From Corinectria fuckeliana (lineage: Eukaryota > Ascomycota > Sordariomycetes > Hypocreales > Nectriaceae): a stretch of 64,000 bases of DNA. Of the stretch, positions 1 to 12,924 are shown piece by piece. A model generated the notes under the pieces. The model was not told the origin of the DNA and ran no database searches. It was given only the letters and a program-made list of their open reading frames with translations. Each line of letters starts with the position of its first letter. Position 1 is the first letter of the stretch. A program made the translations under genes and the position numbers. Location: assembly GCA_019137255.1 (NCBI GenBank), contig WPDH01000379.1, positions 1-64,000 of the forward strand, written 5' to 3'.

Positions 1-14
1 TAATAACTATACTA

Positions 15-56
15 CTAGCTAACTTACTAATAGCTAGCTAACTTACTAATAGCTAG
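15..56. repeat. 19-bp tandem repeat, about 2.2 copies
   Basis: The unit CTAGCTAACTTACTAATAG occurs at 15-33 and again at 34-52, followed by the first four bases of a third copy. It lies within the AT-rich block. Confidence 0.9.
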
Positions 57-1004
57 TTTTACCCACTTAAAATTTTAAGCTTTTAGTTATAATTATAAAA
101 TAACTTAAATATACCTAGCTAGTATAATCTTAATACTTAACTACTTTACTCTTATAATAAACTAAGCACTTAATAATTAGTTAACTATTTCTTTCTTTTT
201 TATCTTTTTTTTTTCTTTTTAATTCTTTTTCTAGCTTTTTAAAAAATAAGATAACTTTAGTCTTAGTAAAAAAACTATTTACTTATATATAGTAATAGTA
301 TAAAAGGCTTAACTTAAGTCTATTATATAAAGAATATAAGTTTTTATCTAATTTTATAGTTTTTTTTATATTTATATAAAATAAACATACTATTTATCTT
401 TTAGGTTTATAAAGTATAAAAAAATAAATAAATACTATAAAGATTAGACTTAAACTTAAGTTTAATTTAGCTTAAGACTATTTTAAAAGCTATTTAAGCT
501 CTTTTTAAGCTAGGTAGTTTAGTATTATAGTTAGTACTAGTATTAATACTATTATATTTTATAATAAGTATACTATATATTTATACTACTTACTTAAAAT
601 ACTAAACTATATAAGTCTTTTTATATAAGTATTTCTTACTTATTTTTACTTTTTTTATACTATATAATATATATAAAACTAAGCTAAGTATAAGCTATTA
701 TAGTTATAATATACTAAAAGAATCTTACTAGTAAAAATAAGATATATTATATCTCTTATATAATAAGCTCTCTTATAGTAATTATACTTAGCTTATTCTT
801 AATAGTATTATATAATATATTTAAAGTAAAAGCACTTAAAGTACTATTTAAGTTATATCTTTCCTAAATAAGACTTAGTCTAATATATCTTTATAGCTAT
901 AATTATACTTTAGTTATAAAGTTTATTTATATTTATTAGTTTAGTTAATAATATTACTAGTAACTAATAAGATTTAGCTATATAGTAGCTTTATAATAGT
1001 TTTA

Positions 1005-1006
1005 NN
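1005..1006. other. Two undetermined bases (NN)
   Basis: Two N characters inside the AT-rich block; an assembly or base-calling ambiguity. Confidence 0.99.
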
Positions 1007-4000
1007 ATAATATATATCTTAATATTATTTACTTATTAGATATTTACTATAAGGTCTTTAAGTAAATCTTTTATATAGCTAGTTAAGACTTTTTTAATAA
1101 CTATTATAAACTATCTTAAAACTTAATATATACTTATACTAAAAATAATAAGAATTTAAGTATTATTCTTTAAGAGATTTATAATTAGTTTATAAAAAAG
1201 AATTATAATATTTTTACTAAGAAGATAGTATAAGACTATTATAAGTAAGAAGTAATCTCTTAAGAGAGTATAGTTAATAATTATTATAATATCTAATAGT
1301 ATATAAGATATAATATTAAGAGCTATATTAAGTAACCTAATAATAATCTTTCTGTTAAGATAAGAAGAGATTACTTTTAATAGTAATACTATTAGAGACT
1401 AAAATATCCTCTTATTATAAGTAACTTAAGCTTAAGTTAAAGTCTTAATAAGTGTTTTCTAAAAGGTAGCTAATACTACTTTTTTAATAGTAATTATAAT
1501 TATTTTTATAAGAGATAGTAAGATTAAGATCTTACTACTTATATATTAAGTATAGCTTATAATAGTATTAGTTAAAGCTATTACTATTTTTTAGACTAAG
1601 AGAAAAGTAATACTTAAGATAATTACTTTAAGTTTATATTTAGTCTTAATAATAAGATTTTTAAATTAATTATAAGTTATTTTTATACTAAGCTTAGCTT
1701 ATAGTAAGAGTAGGTTTTATAGTTAAAATTCTTTCTTAAGAGAAGAAAAGAGATAGTTTATAATCTTAATATTTTTTATTTTAACTTTTTTAACTATTAT
1801 ATATAATATAATAATAATATAAGAGTAGAAAGAGAGTAAAAAAGGTTTATAAAAAAAGATACTTAAGTTAAAATAGACTTTAAGAGTATAACTAAAGTAT
1901 AGTAAAAGTAGCTATTAAATATTTATAAAAGGTTATTCTTAAGTTATTATAAATATAAAAAAATACTTCTTAAAAGCTATTTAATACTTAAATAATAGTA
2001 TAGTTACTTAGCTTTAAGATAGAATTACTAATAGTATAAAAGTAAGACTCTTATATTATAAGAATATTAGCTTAAGTTTCTCTTTTTAAAAGAGATTAAA
2101 AAGTTATTTTTATTCTTTAAATATTTTATTAGATAAGTTATAATAATATTAGTTATTTTATAAGTTTATCTTATTAGTCTTAGTCTAAAAGTTTTTTAAA
2201 AGTAGTTTATAAGAAGAAAAAAAAAGTAAAAGTATTATAACTTAGTTAGCTTTTATATTTACTATAGTAAGTTATATTATAGTTAAAATTAAAAAGGTAT
2301 TATTTAAAATAATTACTAGAAAAATACCTTTTAAAAGTAAAAATAAAAAGGTTAAGCTAAAAAAGGTATTTAGTTTTTAGTTTTATTTTACTATATTTAT
2401 ATTATCTTTAAGATAACTTAAGCTTAGCCTTAAGGTATTTACTAAGAGAGGGAGTTTATAAGAAAAAAAAACTTATTTTCTTTTTATTATATTTTAATAA
2501 TTATCTTCTTTTAGGTTAGTTTAGATTTTAAGATTAGTATAAGATTAGATATTATATATAATATTAAAATAGTAAGATTAGTTTATATATACTAACTTTA
2601 TAGTAAATAGTTTTTACTTTATAAATTAAGTAGCTTTTCTATTAAGCTAAGTAGCTTTCTTTATAGTTTATATAATATATTTTAATCTTATCTTATTTTA
2701 AGATATAGTTATTCTTAGTATAAGCTTAAAACTTATACTAATTATAAATATATTACTTTAAAAAGTAGTATTTAGCTAAATAGTTAAAGTTATAATATTA
2801 GTAATACTACTTAAGATCTGCTTATTTATAAAAGAGAGAAATATTATAAAAGCTTTTTTTCTTAAAAAGGCTTTTTTATAAAGTTAGTTTACTATTATCT
2901 TATTCTTAAAGCTAAAATAAAATAAGATTACCTTTTATTTATTAGCTTTTTAAGAGAGTATAACTTAAGAGAAAATAAATCTTAGGTTTTTCTTATTAAG
3001 CTTTTTAGTAAGCTACTTAAAAGTTAGGTTTTTAATAGAATTAACTTATACTCTTATAGTAACTATTTACTACTATTAGTATAATATTATTCTACTTATA
3101 AAGGTTTTTTAGACTTATTTTAAGTTTTTTTTATAGTTTTTTACTATTATTTTATTATTAAAAAAGACTTATTAGTTACTACTAGAAAGTTATTTTATAG
3201 TCTTAGTATTTTTAGTTTAAGTAGTAATATTTATAGTTATAATTATTTTAGTATTTATATGTATATTAGGTTTAAAAAAAGTAGTTTTTTTATTAACTTA
3301 GATAGTAACTTTTTAAGCTTAAGTAAAAACTAAGATATAAATATACTTAGATTAAAATATAACTATTATATAAAAGTAAAAAAAAGAGAGAATATTAATT
3401 TTTCTCTTAATTTAGCAGAGAGTAAACTTAGTACTAAGTTAGCTTTAGTTTAAGTCTTAAAAGATTATAATACTTATATTTTAGCTTTATAAGAGGGTAT
3501 AATATAAGGTAGTTAGTTAAATAAGAAAGCCTTTTATTTCTCTAGTAAAAAGAGAGAGAGTAAGTTAGTTAGCTTTTAATAGTAGCTAGTTTATATTAGG
3601 TTTATCCTAATATTAGTAAGATTATAGCTAGGCTTAAAAGTTATCTTATTTTATTATATTATTTATATAAACAGATAATATAAGGCTTAAATTTAGGCTT
3701 TTTTCTACTATTATATTAATACTTTAAGCTTAGCTTAAGTTTATAGTAATACCTAGATAGAATTAATATTTTTAAATATAATACTAGTTTTCTTTTTAAT
3801 TTTAGAGGTAAATCTATATAAGTATAAGTAAAAGAGTTTTTTTATATTTTTAAGATAATATATATTATAACTAGTATAATATATAACTAAGAGACTATAA
3901 GTAAGATATATATATATATATAAACTACTTTAGGTTTTTATCTTATAAAACTTTCACTTTAAATTTCTATTATATAAATACTTTTTTCTTACTTAAGACT

Positions 4001-4230
4001 AAGTCTCTCTCTTTTTAAGATTATCTTAAGCTTAAGACTTTAGTAAGAGAGTACTAAGTAGATTAGTTAAAAGACTAATCTTAGTTTTTAAAAATATAAT
4101 AATAAGTAAAAAAGAGAGGTTTTATTTAGCTAAAATAGCTTTAGTCTTACTTTAGTATTATTTTTACTACTTATATAGTTTTACTTATTAATAAAAGAGA
4201 GTCTAAATAACTTAAATTTAGTTAAAATAG

Positions 4231-4232
<2 letters not shown>

Positions 4233-4262
<30 letters not shown>
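4233..4262. repeat. (TAA)10 microsatellite
   Basis: Ten uninterrupted TAA triplets within the AT-rich block. Confidence 0.95.
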
Positions 4263-4263
<1 letters not shown>

Positions 4264-4931
4264 TAGTTATTATTTAATATTATTTAATAGGTAAAAAATA
4301 TCTATTAAATTAATATTAATATTCTTAAATAAAAGGGTTTTACTATCTTAAAAGTATAAAATCTAATAAGCTAATACTATTTAATAGTTTTAAAAAGTTT
4401 AAAACTAGGTATAAGGTTAGTTTTAAAGTCTTATCTTTTTTTTTTTTACTATTTATCTTTTTTAGTTATTTTTCTCTTTTTAGTTTCTTACTTTAGTATA
4501 ATAAGCTTTAATAGTAGCTAAAAGATACTTATTAGTATAATTTAGTCTTATAATCTTATTATACTAACTTATAGTCTTATTATAACTTTAGAATTTATAA
4601 GTAAAAGATATAACTAGTATAAACTAACTGCTAACTAAAGCTATTAACTAAAAATAAAAATATACAAATAAAGTTAATACTTAAGTAACTATAAAAAAGT
4701 ATAATTTAGCTTTAATAACTATTAGACACTAGATATAATACTTTTAAATATCTGCTAGCTAATAAAATTAAATTTTAAGTGATAAGAGCTGCTATAATAG
4801 CTTAGGTAAGATAAGATAAGAAGATAAAAGACAGGTTTAAATTATAAAAAGAGAAAAAGCATACCCTGCTTAAGACTAGGTAAAGCAACTGCTTTAAGTA
4901 GTGACCTTTTAACTGCTAGGCCCTACACGTA

Positions 4932-7900
4932 TTAAACCCCAGCTGTGCCATCCAGCACTATCACAGCAAGCCACTGCTGGGCTCGGCAATTCGGTTTAAT
5001 GTCGTCGTCTAGCTCGGAGTCGTAAATCAACAGGGCCCTGAGGGGCTTGAAGCTGTACTCTCTGCCGTCTGCGTACCTCCCCACTTTGTTCATACAAAGC
5101 TGCTCGAAATCCAAGGCGTCGATCATGTATTCTGTTTCGGGAAGAGTCGATAGGAGGTTGACGTTGTCATGTGCGAGGGTTGGAAGTATGCCGAACACGC
5201 CCTCCGGCGCTCTTGCGCGCAACTTGCCGCAGCCATAGGTAGGTATGTGTTGCACGCAACTCGTTGGGAGGAGTCCTGGATGTTCGAACCAATGGCCCCC
5301 ATCCGTTCGCTGTATGACAGTAGCCGCCCATAACTGCCAACATTCACTGTAGCCTAGCAGCAGCGAGAGCCTTGACTCCTTCCTTTGTTCCAGAGGGGAG
5401 GAAAGAAACTGATCGTGACGGGGAGAAACGGGGAGAAGAAGGTGTGGGCGAAGTTGAAGGGGGAAAGAAGTTGACAATCTAGTGAAACGGGCAGTCCGTC
5501 GCAATGTGACCTGGGCGTGCGCGGTATGTTGGAACCTCTTGTTGGACGCGCCGTAGCGGAGAAGGTCCTGACGTTCGAGGACTGTTCGATGAGTGCTCTC
5601 TGCCTCGGCCTGCTTCAACTGTTTCCCTTCGACCAAGGTTCGGACCCAGCCCATGGTTCTTGGGAAGACCTCTGCGCGAGCGTCAGCGCTCTTGAGGGTG
5701 AACCCATCCACGTCATCCTACTATATAGCGTCGATCGTGTTCAACTCGATAACCACCTTGGCCGCTACGGAAGAACAGATAGCCTAGCCGAGCGCTGACT
5801 TTGATGGGGTAACGTGGAGACTCGGCGTCGGGTTCATTTTCCAGTTTGAACGAACTCGTCGGGCTTGAAGTTCTTTCGCTCCTCTTGCATGTGCTTTTCC
5901 TGCTTCTGGTGGACGGGGTCCGCATCCATCTCCGCCTTGTCGAGCGACGAGAAGGCTTCGACGAGTGGGGGGGATGTGTTCGTGGAGCCACGCCTCCGTT
6001 TTCTCCAGGAATTCCTCGAGTTCTTGGGGCGTAAACTTAGCCATGCTGTGCGCTCTAGCCCCTTAAAAAGATACTCGATGCTGTCCTTCTAGAAAGCCTC
6101 GCCGTCTGGTTCCAAGCTCACCATGAGCTTGGCCACAATGGATAGCATATGCCCCAGCTTGAGGATGGTGATACTTGGGATCATGCCCATATCGTTCTTG
6201 TAGAAGGACCCGTATATACTGATTAAACGGTTGATGTACCTAGCTCGTGGGCGACCGACAACCATCTGGTAGCATGGTGAGTTGTCTCAGTAACAAGTTG
6301 GAGGCCTTTTCGGCGCGGTCTTCGTCCTGAGGGCAAGCTGAGTCTTCTGGGACCCCCCCCCCCCCCTGTGTGAACTCAGTCGTATCCTTCTTGTGTCGGT
6401 GTCGGACAGTCCGTAGTAAGCGCGCTGGCCTGGACTGGATGGAACGGGATGGTTGTCTAGGGCATTTATATATATGCGTGTGTGGATAACGTATGTATGA
6501 GTTCCAAGTCCAGGCCGGATTGCCAAATTAACTAGGCCGACAGCTTGACACTCGTGGGTTGACGACGGCAAGGGAAATTGGTCTCGCAGGACGTGATGAG
6601 CCAAGTCGAGTCGAGTCGAGTCGAGAGCTGCGAGCCTAGTATATATAAATATGGCCCACACCCACAAGACAGAGACATGAAACCCACCCAGTAGAGCTGC
6701 TTGCTAAACCACCACTGCATGTCTGTAAAGCCAGGTGAACCACCAGTTCATTTTTGCAAAGCCAGTCAAACCACCAGCGCATTTCTGCAAAGCTAGGAAC
6801 AGCCGAATCAACATGGTCCCGGGTACGTGTGTGGAGGCGTAGATATTCTGGCAACCCGTCGGGATGGGCTCGAGCGCCGCCACCGCGTCGATAGCTTGGC
6901 TCAGTCTTGGATGAGGGCGCATAACATTTGCGTTCTCGTCTCTTGTGTGAATGGGTGAATGTGCGAATGTGTGAAGGTGGGGGAATGTTGACAAAGATCC
7001 CAGCGCCTTTAATGAGCAGCCGTTGGCGCGATTTCCCAGCAGTCTTTACCATGTGGCCGTACCTTGGAGCCCTTTTCTGGTTGAGTGTTTGAATCGATAG
7101 CTGCCGTTGCTCTAGTAGACAAGCTGACGGTACTAAGGCGAGAGAGTTGATTGAAAGTGGACGTGGCACTATTTTCCGTGAGGTTGGCCCTGTAGATGGC
7201 AGCATCGATCTTCTGCGCGAGACGGTACTGGGGTCGTTTCACTCGGCAATAACAGCCGGGCTTGATCGATCCATGCAGCCATTCTGGCCCTCTCATATAG
7301 AACTGAAAGTGGCCGTTGAGTTTCGAGGTCATTCTCTTCCTCGACGCTGCCTACCCTCATTCATACGCCGCCTCTTTGGGTCTCCTCTCCTCGGAGCCCT
7401 TCCATTTCCTGGTACTGGGATTTGTCTTGGTCCCTGAGGTAATCGATTCGAGCGTTCTGCTGGGCAACTATGTGCTCGTATTCGATGACAGCGTTCATGG
7501 CCAACTCGTTCCTTACATCCTCTGGTTTCTGACGAGCCTTAAATACGTCGAAGTTGCTGTCTATATAACCGACCCAGGGTGTTTGCCCTTCCTGGCTAGT
7601 ATACGGGTTGTGAGAACGTTACCGCCACAAGTGCGACGGGCGATGACGTAAAAATAGAGCAGCACTGCTCTATTCAGGTCCTCCATTGAGAAGCGCCTAG
7701 CAACCTGTGTTCCTGTCCCACCGCCAGGAACCGTCGTCAGGAAGCGATGCGGGTACTGCTCGGGCTCGTTCGAGTACTTGTGGCTTCCGTGCCATGCCAC
7801 CGGGGCTAATGCCAATATTTGCACTGCGTGGGCCAGGACGAAGGCCATTGGGGCTATGGCAGGCTGAGCATCTACAGATGTGTTCTCGATGATAGACTCG

Positions 7901-8850
7901 AACACGGGAATGAACGTCGGTTTCCGACAGTGTTTTGCGATAGTGTCGATGAATCGTCTGACCGACTCGTTCTGTGCGTGCGCATTTGCCAGGACCCACA
8001 ACCTTACCCGAGACCTCCCCTTGCATTCTTCCAGGTCTGGGTCCTCACCCGCCTCGTCGATTGGTTGTCCCCATGTCTCTTGCTCGTTTTGCCCTCTGGC
8101 CGAGACGTGATAACGCCTGACGAGGTGTTCGAATCGTAGTCTTTGGCGCCTCTTAAGTATTGAGGAGAGACACCATCAGACGAGACGTGATCTGAACTTG
8201 GCAGAGATGTGGTGGCTTCGAGGAGTGAAATACAACGTGGAGATTGTCGATGTTGACAATATATAAAGCCCGCAGGAAGGCAATGAATCCAGATCTGGTT
8301 CTGTGTACCACGCCTCCCCTGCGGCTCTGTGGTAGAGCAGGCAGACAGAGAGCAAACGAGCTGGTCGAAGGTCCTTTGATCTCGGATGACTGGCTTGCCT
8401 GGGAACCAGACGGGTAATTGGTAGACCTTCATGGCGCTGCAAGCGGGATGTAGTTCTTGGTGCCCGTTTCACTGGAGAGAATCGAGTGCCCTGTATGGGC
8501 TCCCAGATCGTCGGGGAATAGAGACGGTGGCTACAAAGTGGTCAGCCAAGTTCACAGCCCCAAGGACCATAGTTTCCAACCTGGTCATGCACATCTCTTC
8601 AGTGCCGAACGCCTTGTTCGTCCAAAGACAGCTAAGAGCTCTGGGAGGTCTTCTCCCATTATCCCTGCACTGGCAGAGATGGGAATCTCCATTTCAATGC
8701 CATTCCCGGAGACGCTTGTATATGTAGGGGATGCTGAACTGCACCCGGAAAGCTTTACTATAGCTCAGCTGTTGAGAGCGGTGGTGGTAGTGATGATGAA
8801 GGGAAGAGAAAGGAGACTAGGAAGAACGACGGAGGGGGGGATTATATAGG
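4932..8850 (-). pseudogene. Frame-broken gene relic, family not recognised
   Basis: Ordinary base composition, but coding-like sequence on the minus strand is split among all three frames. Good stretches are: about 8432-8004 (starts MKVYQLPVWFPGKPVIRDQR); 8001-7561 (contains RFSMEDLNRAVLLYFYVIAR); about 7610-7360, reading WVGYIDSNFDVFKARQKP, then past one in-frame TGA into VGSVEEENDLETQRPLS; 7332-7009 (contains LAQKIDAAIYRANLTENSA); and 5711-4932 (contains REYSFKPLRALLIYDSELDD). No short intron set that I could find joins them. Position beside the RIP block suggests a decayed gene or duplicated copy. I could not assign a protein family, and it may be more than one relic. Confidence 0.5.
6353..6366. 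repeat. 14-bp poly-C run
   Basis: Fourteen consecutive C residues within the gene relic region; prone to sequencing length error. Confidence 0.9.
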
Positions 8851-9170
8851 CAAGTTGATTGTATTTGCTCGTTGGAGTCAGGAATCGCACCGGTATGACG
8901 GAGGAAAGCGGCCGCCAGTTGTGTATACTGGGCTGTGGACTGCAAGGGGCAAGCTTCTCTGACTGATGGCGAGCATGTGGTCCGGTGTTTGAGGGCCATG
9001 TCCAACATGTTGGGTATATGTTTTCTTGGTGCATGTCTGCTTGATGCATATCTGCTTGATACGTGTCTGCCTGGCGTATATTGTGCTTATTCAGCCGACT
9101 CCCTGATGCCCGAAAAACAGCTTCCCATCGTAACACAAGGGCGCGAGCAAAATGGATGAAGGGAGAATTA
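8851..9170. other. Intergenic
   Basis: No supported gene. Contains a short T-rich stretch with the repeated phrase CTTGATGCATATCTGCTTGA around 9038-9059. It serves as the 3' flank of the minus-strand gene at 9171-9959. Confidence 0.6.
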
Positions 9171-9959
9171 CTACTGCCTGATCCTCACTCGGACCACCAG
9201 CCCCCACCCGGTCTTGCTCTCCCAGATGCCAAACTCGTTCTCCCGTCTAAACGTCACCTCCTCCGCGTTGACCGTCATCCAAACTTGATCCTCTTCGCTC
9301 CGTGGCGCCCTAGATGGTGGCGCAACCGGAGACGGAGGCACCGGCTCGGCCCTTTGGAACAAACCCCAAACCTTTGACTTCTTTGGCTCGACCGGTGGAG
9401 CGACGGGGTTTGGCTGCTCTGTCCGGCGAGGCCGTTCCGGCTGGAGGTATCTGGCCAAGCGAGAGGCCATCTCGTCGTCGGACCACCAGAGCGACCCTTG
9501 CTGCGTGCTGGAAGATGCCGCGTCGTCGTCCCGTCTTCCCCAGGGCACTTCTTTCGGCTTCCCGGCGTCTTTGCGGTCCCCCTTGGCTCTGGCCTTGAGG
9601 TCATCGCGGACGCGGACGACCCTGCGCGAGGCGTCCTCGTCGTTGAACGCCCAGTCCTCGCCCACCGCGTCTGCCGGGACGAGCGTCACCTCCATCAGCC
9701 GCGGAGAAGGGTCCATGGCGGCGATGCTTTGGAGGAGCGACTCGACGTGCGGGACCAGGACGGCCAGCGTCTCGCTGTCCCGCTCATCGCGCGCCGACGT
9801 GCGGGCGGCGCGCGCTGAGTGGATGCGAGAGGGGAGGGTGCTGAGATGGGATGAGAAGATGGAGGGGATGGATTGCGACGAGGGGATTGTCGCCGTTGGA
9901 GAGTACGGAGGCGGCGAGTCCTCGTCGTGGAGATGGTCTTGATGGATTTCCTTTGACAT
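9171..9959 (-). CDS. Conserved fungal hypothetical protein with PPxY motif
   Basis: Single-exon frame of 262 residues. The N-terminus is acidic and proline-rich with a DSPPPYSP segment (a PPxY motif of the kind bound by WW domains of Rsp5-type ubiquitin ligases). A helical region follows around residues 60-95 (LAVLVPHVESLLQSIAAM). The middle is charged and probably disordered, with a WWSDDEMASRLARYLQPERP stretch near 155-175. The C-terminus is hydrophobic and beta-rich, ending GIWESKTGWGLVVRVRIRQ. I recognise this layout (LVPHVE... near the start, FRRENE..GIWES..GWG.VVRVRIR at the end) as a protein widespread in Pezizomycotina without assigned function. No signal peptide or membrane segment is visible. 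A WW-domain partner is inference. Confidence 0.85.
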   Translation of the reverse strand: MSKEIHQDHLHDEDSPPPYSPTATIPSSQSIPSIFSSHLSTLPSRIHSARAARTSARDERDSETLAVLVPHVESLLQSIAAMDPSPRLMEVTLVPADAVGEDWAFNDEDASRRVVRVRDDLKARAKGDRKDAGKPKEVPWGRRDDDAASSSTQQGSLWWSDDEMASRLARYLQPERPRRTEQPNPVAPPVEPKKSKVWGLFQRAEPVPPSPVAPPSRAPRSEEDQVWMTVNAEEVTFRRENEFGIWESKTGWGLVVRVRIRQ

Positions 9960-11285
9960 GGTGAATGATGTTGCTGATGATGATGATGTATTCCTACAGT
10001 ATTGATTCAGGTAGTGGTTGATGGTGGATCCTACGGGCAGCGGAAATAGACTCTAAGGTGACGGCTTGGCAAGGCCTACGAATCAGCCTCGTGATAATCA
10101 GCCTCGTGACCTTGATGAGTCCTATCTAGGATGGGCTTCCTCTCAAGTGAGGCGCGGCAGCAGCTGAAGGACGAAATGGTATCATACAATTTCCACCAAG
10201 GTCCTTCCTGTCCTTGTGCACGTGTACGAACACAATGGTCATGGTTAGGAGTTTGCCTGAATGGAAGATGTGGCGTGGTTGTTAATGCTGGTGGTACCGC
10301 GGCCAGTCAGTTGACACTTACACGGTGACTCTAGCACAGCAAACCTACTGCACACTTACGTACCTACCGACGAATCCACGTCAAACACTACCAAACTACC
10401 TAATCTATGTACAATCTACGTACAACCCTCACCACTGCAGCAGGGCGGCGTTATCCCTGTACTCACCTCGCTTATAGCAGATCACTTTCTTGGCCACCAT
10501 TCGGATGTCGGCATGATGGATCCTTCTGGGCAACCCCCCGCTTGCTCCAAGAGGCATCCACTGCGACGTGGGCACCTCGGCGATTGGTGCCTCGCAGGGC
10601 TGTGCGGACAGAAGCTGAAGGCGCTAATCCCGCCCGGAGACCGCTAGCGGGGCAGCGGCTGTACGGGCTAGGGGCGCTAATTGATTGCCGCTGAAAGCCC
10701 ATCCATCATCCGCTTCTACGCCGTCCATTCCATCCTAAGGATCCCATCGTCCGTCTCGTTAACATCAAGGGCTCACTGATTTGTCCCGCTAACAGCAAAC
10801 TTCCCAGTGGCAAATCTAAAACTCTCCCACTGCCACTATGCCTTTCACCCGTCACGAGACCCTCCAACAAGCTTCTGGGGCGCCTCTAGAAGCAATGGAT
10901 AGACACTGACTGTATGCCCCGGATATGCTCAGCCTTCCAACACCGCCACCGCCAAGCCGTTGTAAGGCATAAACCTCCACGATCTACGCAGTGGCCGGAA
11001 TGAATAGGTACCTTGCAGGCTGTCATCGGGCAAGGCACCAGGCAGCGCCTTTACCGGCAACCCGACTAAGTCTTGATGGAGCCTGAACCTGCATAAAATA
11101 TAAAAGAGGCGCTTCCCTCCGTCCCGTCGACTGAGACTTGCACTTTACTGCTTCATCTCACATTGGTCCTTGAGAGTTGCATTCTACAACCCTTCCTTTT
11201 CTTTCTTTCCTTGTTCTCATTGGAACCACCTTGCCCAGCGATCCATCCAGTGATACCCATCGACGACCGATCTACCACCGCCACT
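9960..11285. other. Intergenic, shared upstream region
   Basis: No supported gene. It is the divergent upstream region of the gene at 9171-9959 and of the flotillin gene. Short frames here have no coding character. A CT-rich leader of about 100 bases precedes the flotillin start. Confidence 0.7.
11099..11106 (+). promoter_or_regulatory. TATA box of the flotillin gene
   Basis: TATAAAAG lies 187 bases upstream of the flotillin ATG and is followed by a pyrimidine-rich stretch typical of fungal transcription start regions. Confidence 0.5.
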
Positions 11286-12924
11286 ATGTCGTACAAGATC
11301 TCCGCCCCCGACGAGTACCTCGCCATCACCGGCATGGGCATCCCCACCGTCAAAATCACAAAGGCAGCCTGGGTCTGGCCCCTCCAGCGATGCACGCGCT
11401 TCAGGTGAGTCCCCCCTTGCCGCCCCGCCCCGCCAATGCAGCATCGACTAACATGCCCACAGCGTCCAGCCTCAGGACTACGCCATGGACCTCCAGGCCA
11501 TGACCATCGAGAAGCTCCAGTTCGCCCTGCCCGTCGTCTTCACCGTCGGCCCCGACGTCAACCGCCGCGGGGCCAACACCCGCGACCCCCTGGACGAGGA
11601 GGACGTCGAGACGGCCGGCCACCGCGAGGACCGCGGCGACGCCCTCCTCAAGTACGCCATGCTCCTGGCCAACTCGGACAGCAGCGCCGGCTCGGAGCGG
11701 CGCACCGAGCAGCGCATGCACGTGGCCAACATCGTCAAGGGCATCATCGAGGGCGAGACGCGCGTCATCGTGTCCAGCATGACCATGGAGGAGATCTTCA
11801 CGGAGCGCGAGGTCTTCAAGAAGCGCATCTTCCGCAACATCCAGGGCGAGCTCGACCAGTTCGGCCTCAAGATCTGGAACTCCAACGTGAAAGAGCTCAA
11901 GGACGCGCCCAACTCAAACTACTTCGAGTCCCTCTCCCGCAAGGCCCACGAGGGCGCCACCAACCAGGCGCGCATCGACGTCGCCGCGGCCCAGCTGCGC
12001 GGCAACGTCGGCGAGTCGGAGCGCAAGGGCGAGCAGGAGCGCGAGATCGCCAAGATCAACGCCGAGACGGCCGTGGCCAAGACGGAGCGCGACATCGAGC
12101 GCGCCCAGGCCGAGGCCCACCTCGACACCAAGCGCACCGGGCTCACGCGCGACGTCGACATCGCGCGCATCACGGCCCAGCGCACCCTCGAGTCCAAGGA
12201 CGAGGACCTCAAGCGCGACGTCGAGCTGAAGCGCGCCGCCGCCGAGATCGAGCGCCTGCGCGCCACCGACGTCGTCAAGGCCACCATCGCCCGCGAGAGC
12301 AAGCAGCAGGCCGCCGACGCCTCGGCGTACGAGGTCGAGGCCGACGCGCGCGCCCGCCAGGAGGCCAGCCAGCGCAAGGCCGACGCCGCCGCCTACCAGA
12401 CCAAGGTGGCCGCCGACGCCGACGCCGACGCCCACTTCGCCCAGACGACCAAGAGCACCGACGCCGGCGCCTACAAGACGCGCAACGACGCCGAGGCCTG
12501 GAACTACGCCGCCCAGCAGCGCGCCGACGCCGAGCTGGTGCAGAAGCTCCGCGAGGCCGAGGGCATCAGCGCCATGGCCGACGCCTACGCCAAGCTGTCG
12601 CGGGCCTTTGGCGGCCCGGCCGGCCTGCTGCAGTACATGATGGTCGAGAAGGGCACGTACGTCGAGCTGGCCAAGGCCAACGCCGCCGCCGTCAAGGGCA
12701 TGGCGCCCAAGGTCAGCGTGTGGAACACGGGCGCCCAGGGCCAGGGCCAGGGCAGCGACGCCGCCGACACGATGCGCAACGTCTACCAGATGCTGCCGCC
12801 GCTCATGTCCACCATCAACGAGCAGACGGGCATCACGCTGCCCGAGTGGCAGTTTGGCAAGCTCAACGCCGGCGTGCAGGCCGTGAACCAGGAGGGCAAG
12901 GTGAACGGGACGAATGCCCAGTGA
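11286..12924 (+). CDS. floA: Flotillin (membrane microdomain scaffold)
   Basis: Exons 11286-11404 and 11463-12924, joined across a 58-nt GTGAGT...CACAG intron, give 526 residues. The N-terminus ([19 protein letters not shown]) and [20 protein letters not shown] at the junction match flotillin/reggie proteins closely. Residues about 1-190 form the PHB/Band 7 domain. About 190-400 is a long Glu/Ala-rich coiled coil with repeated AEA/AQAEAH motifs, the flotillin domain. The C-terminus is Gly/Gln-rich, then hydrophobic. Fungal FloA forms stable plasma-membrane clusters in older hyphal regions, with roles in sterol-rich domains and endocytosis. Membrane attachment is peripheral, by the PHB domain and acylation. 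High GC3 is typical of a strongly expressed gene here. The 3' end faces PalA 281 bases away. Confidence 0.96.

Larger units (their letters stand above)
1..4870. other. AT-rich, RIP-like gene-free block
   Basis: Almost five kilobases made nearly only of A and T, with no open frame of any useful length on either strand. TpA is everywhere, while CpA and TpG are strikingly rare (about one CpA per 100 bases in the first few hundred bases, by eye). This is the signature left by repeat-induced point mutation acting to exhaustion on repeated DNA. No transposon family can still be recognised. Composition switches to ordinary genic DNA within about 100 bases around 4850-4930. It could be a RIP-mutated transposon nest, a subtelomeric or pericentromeric AT isochore, or part of one. 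Confidence 0.85.

Noticed and set aside
6601..6626. GTCGA tandem repeat as a regulatory array
   Set aside because: About four 5-bp units inside the gene relic, with no sign of function.
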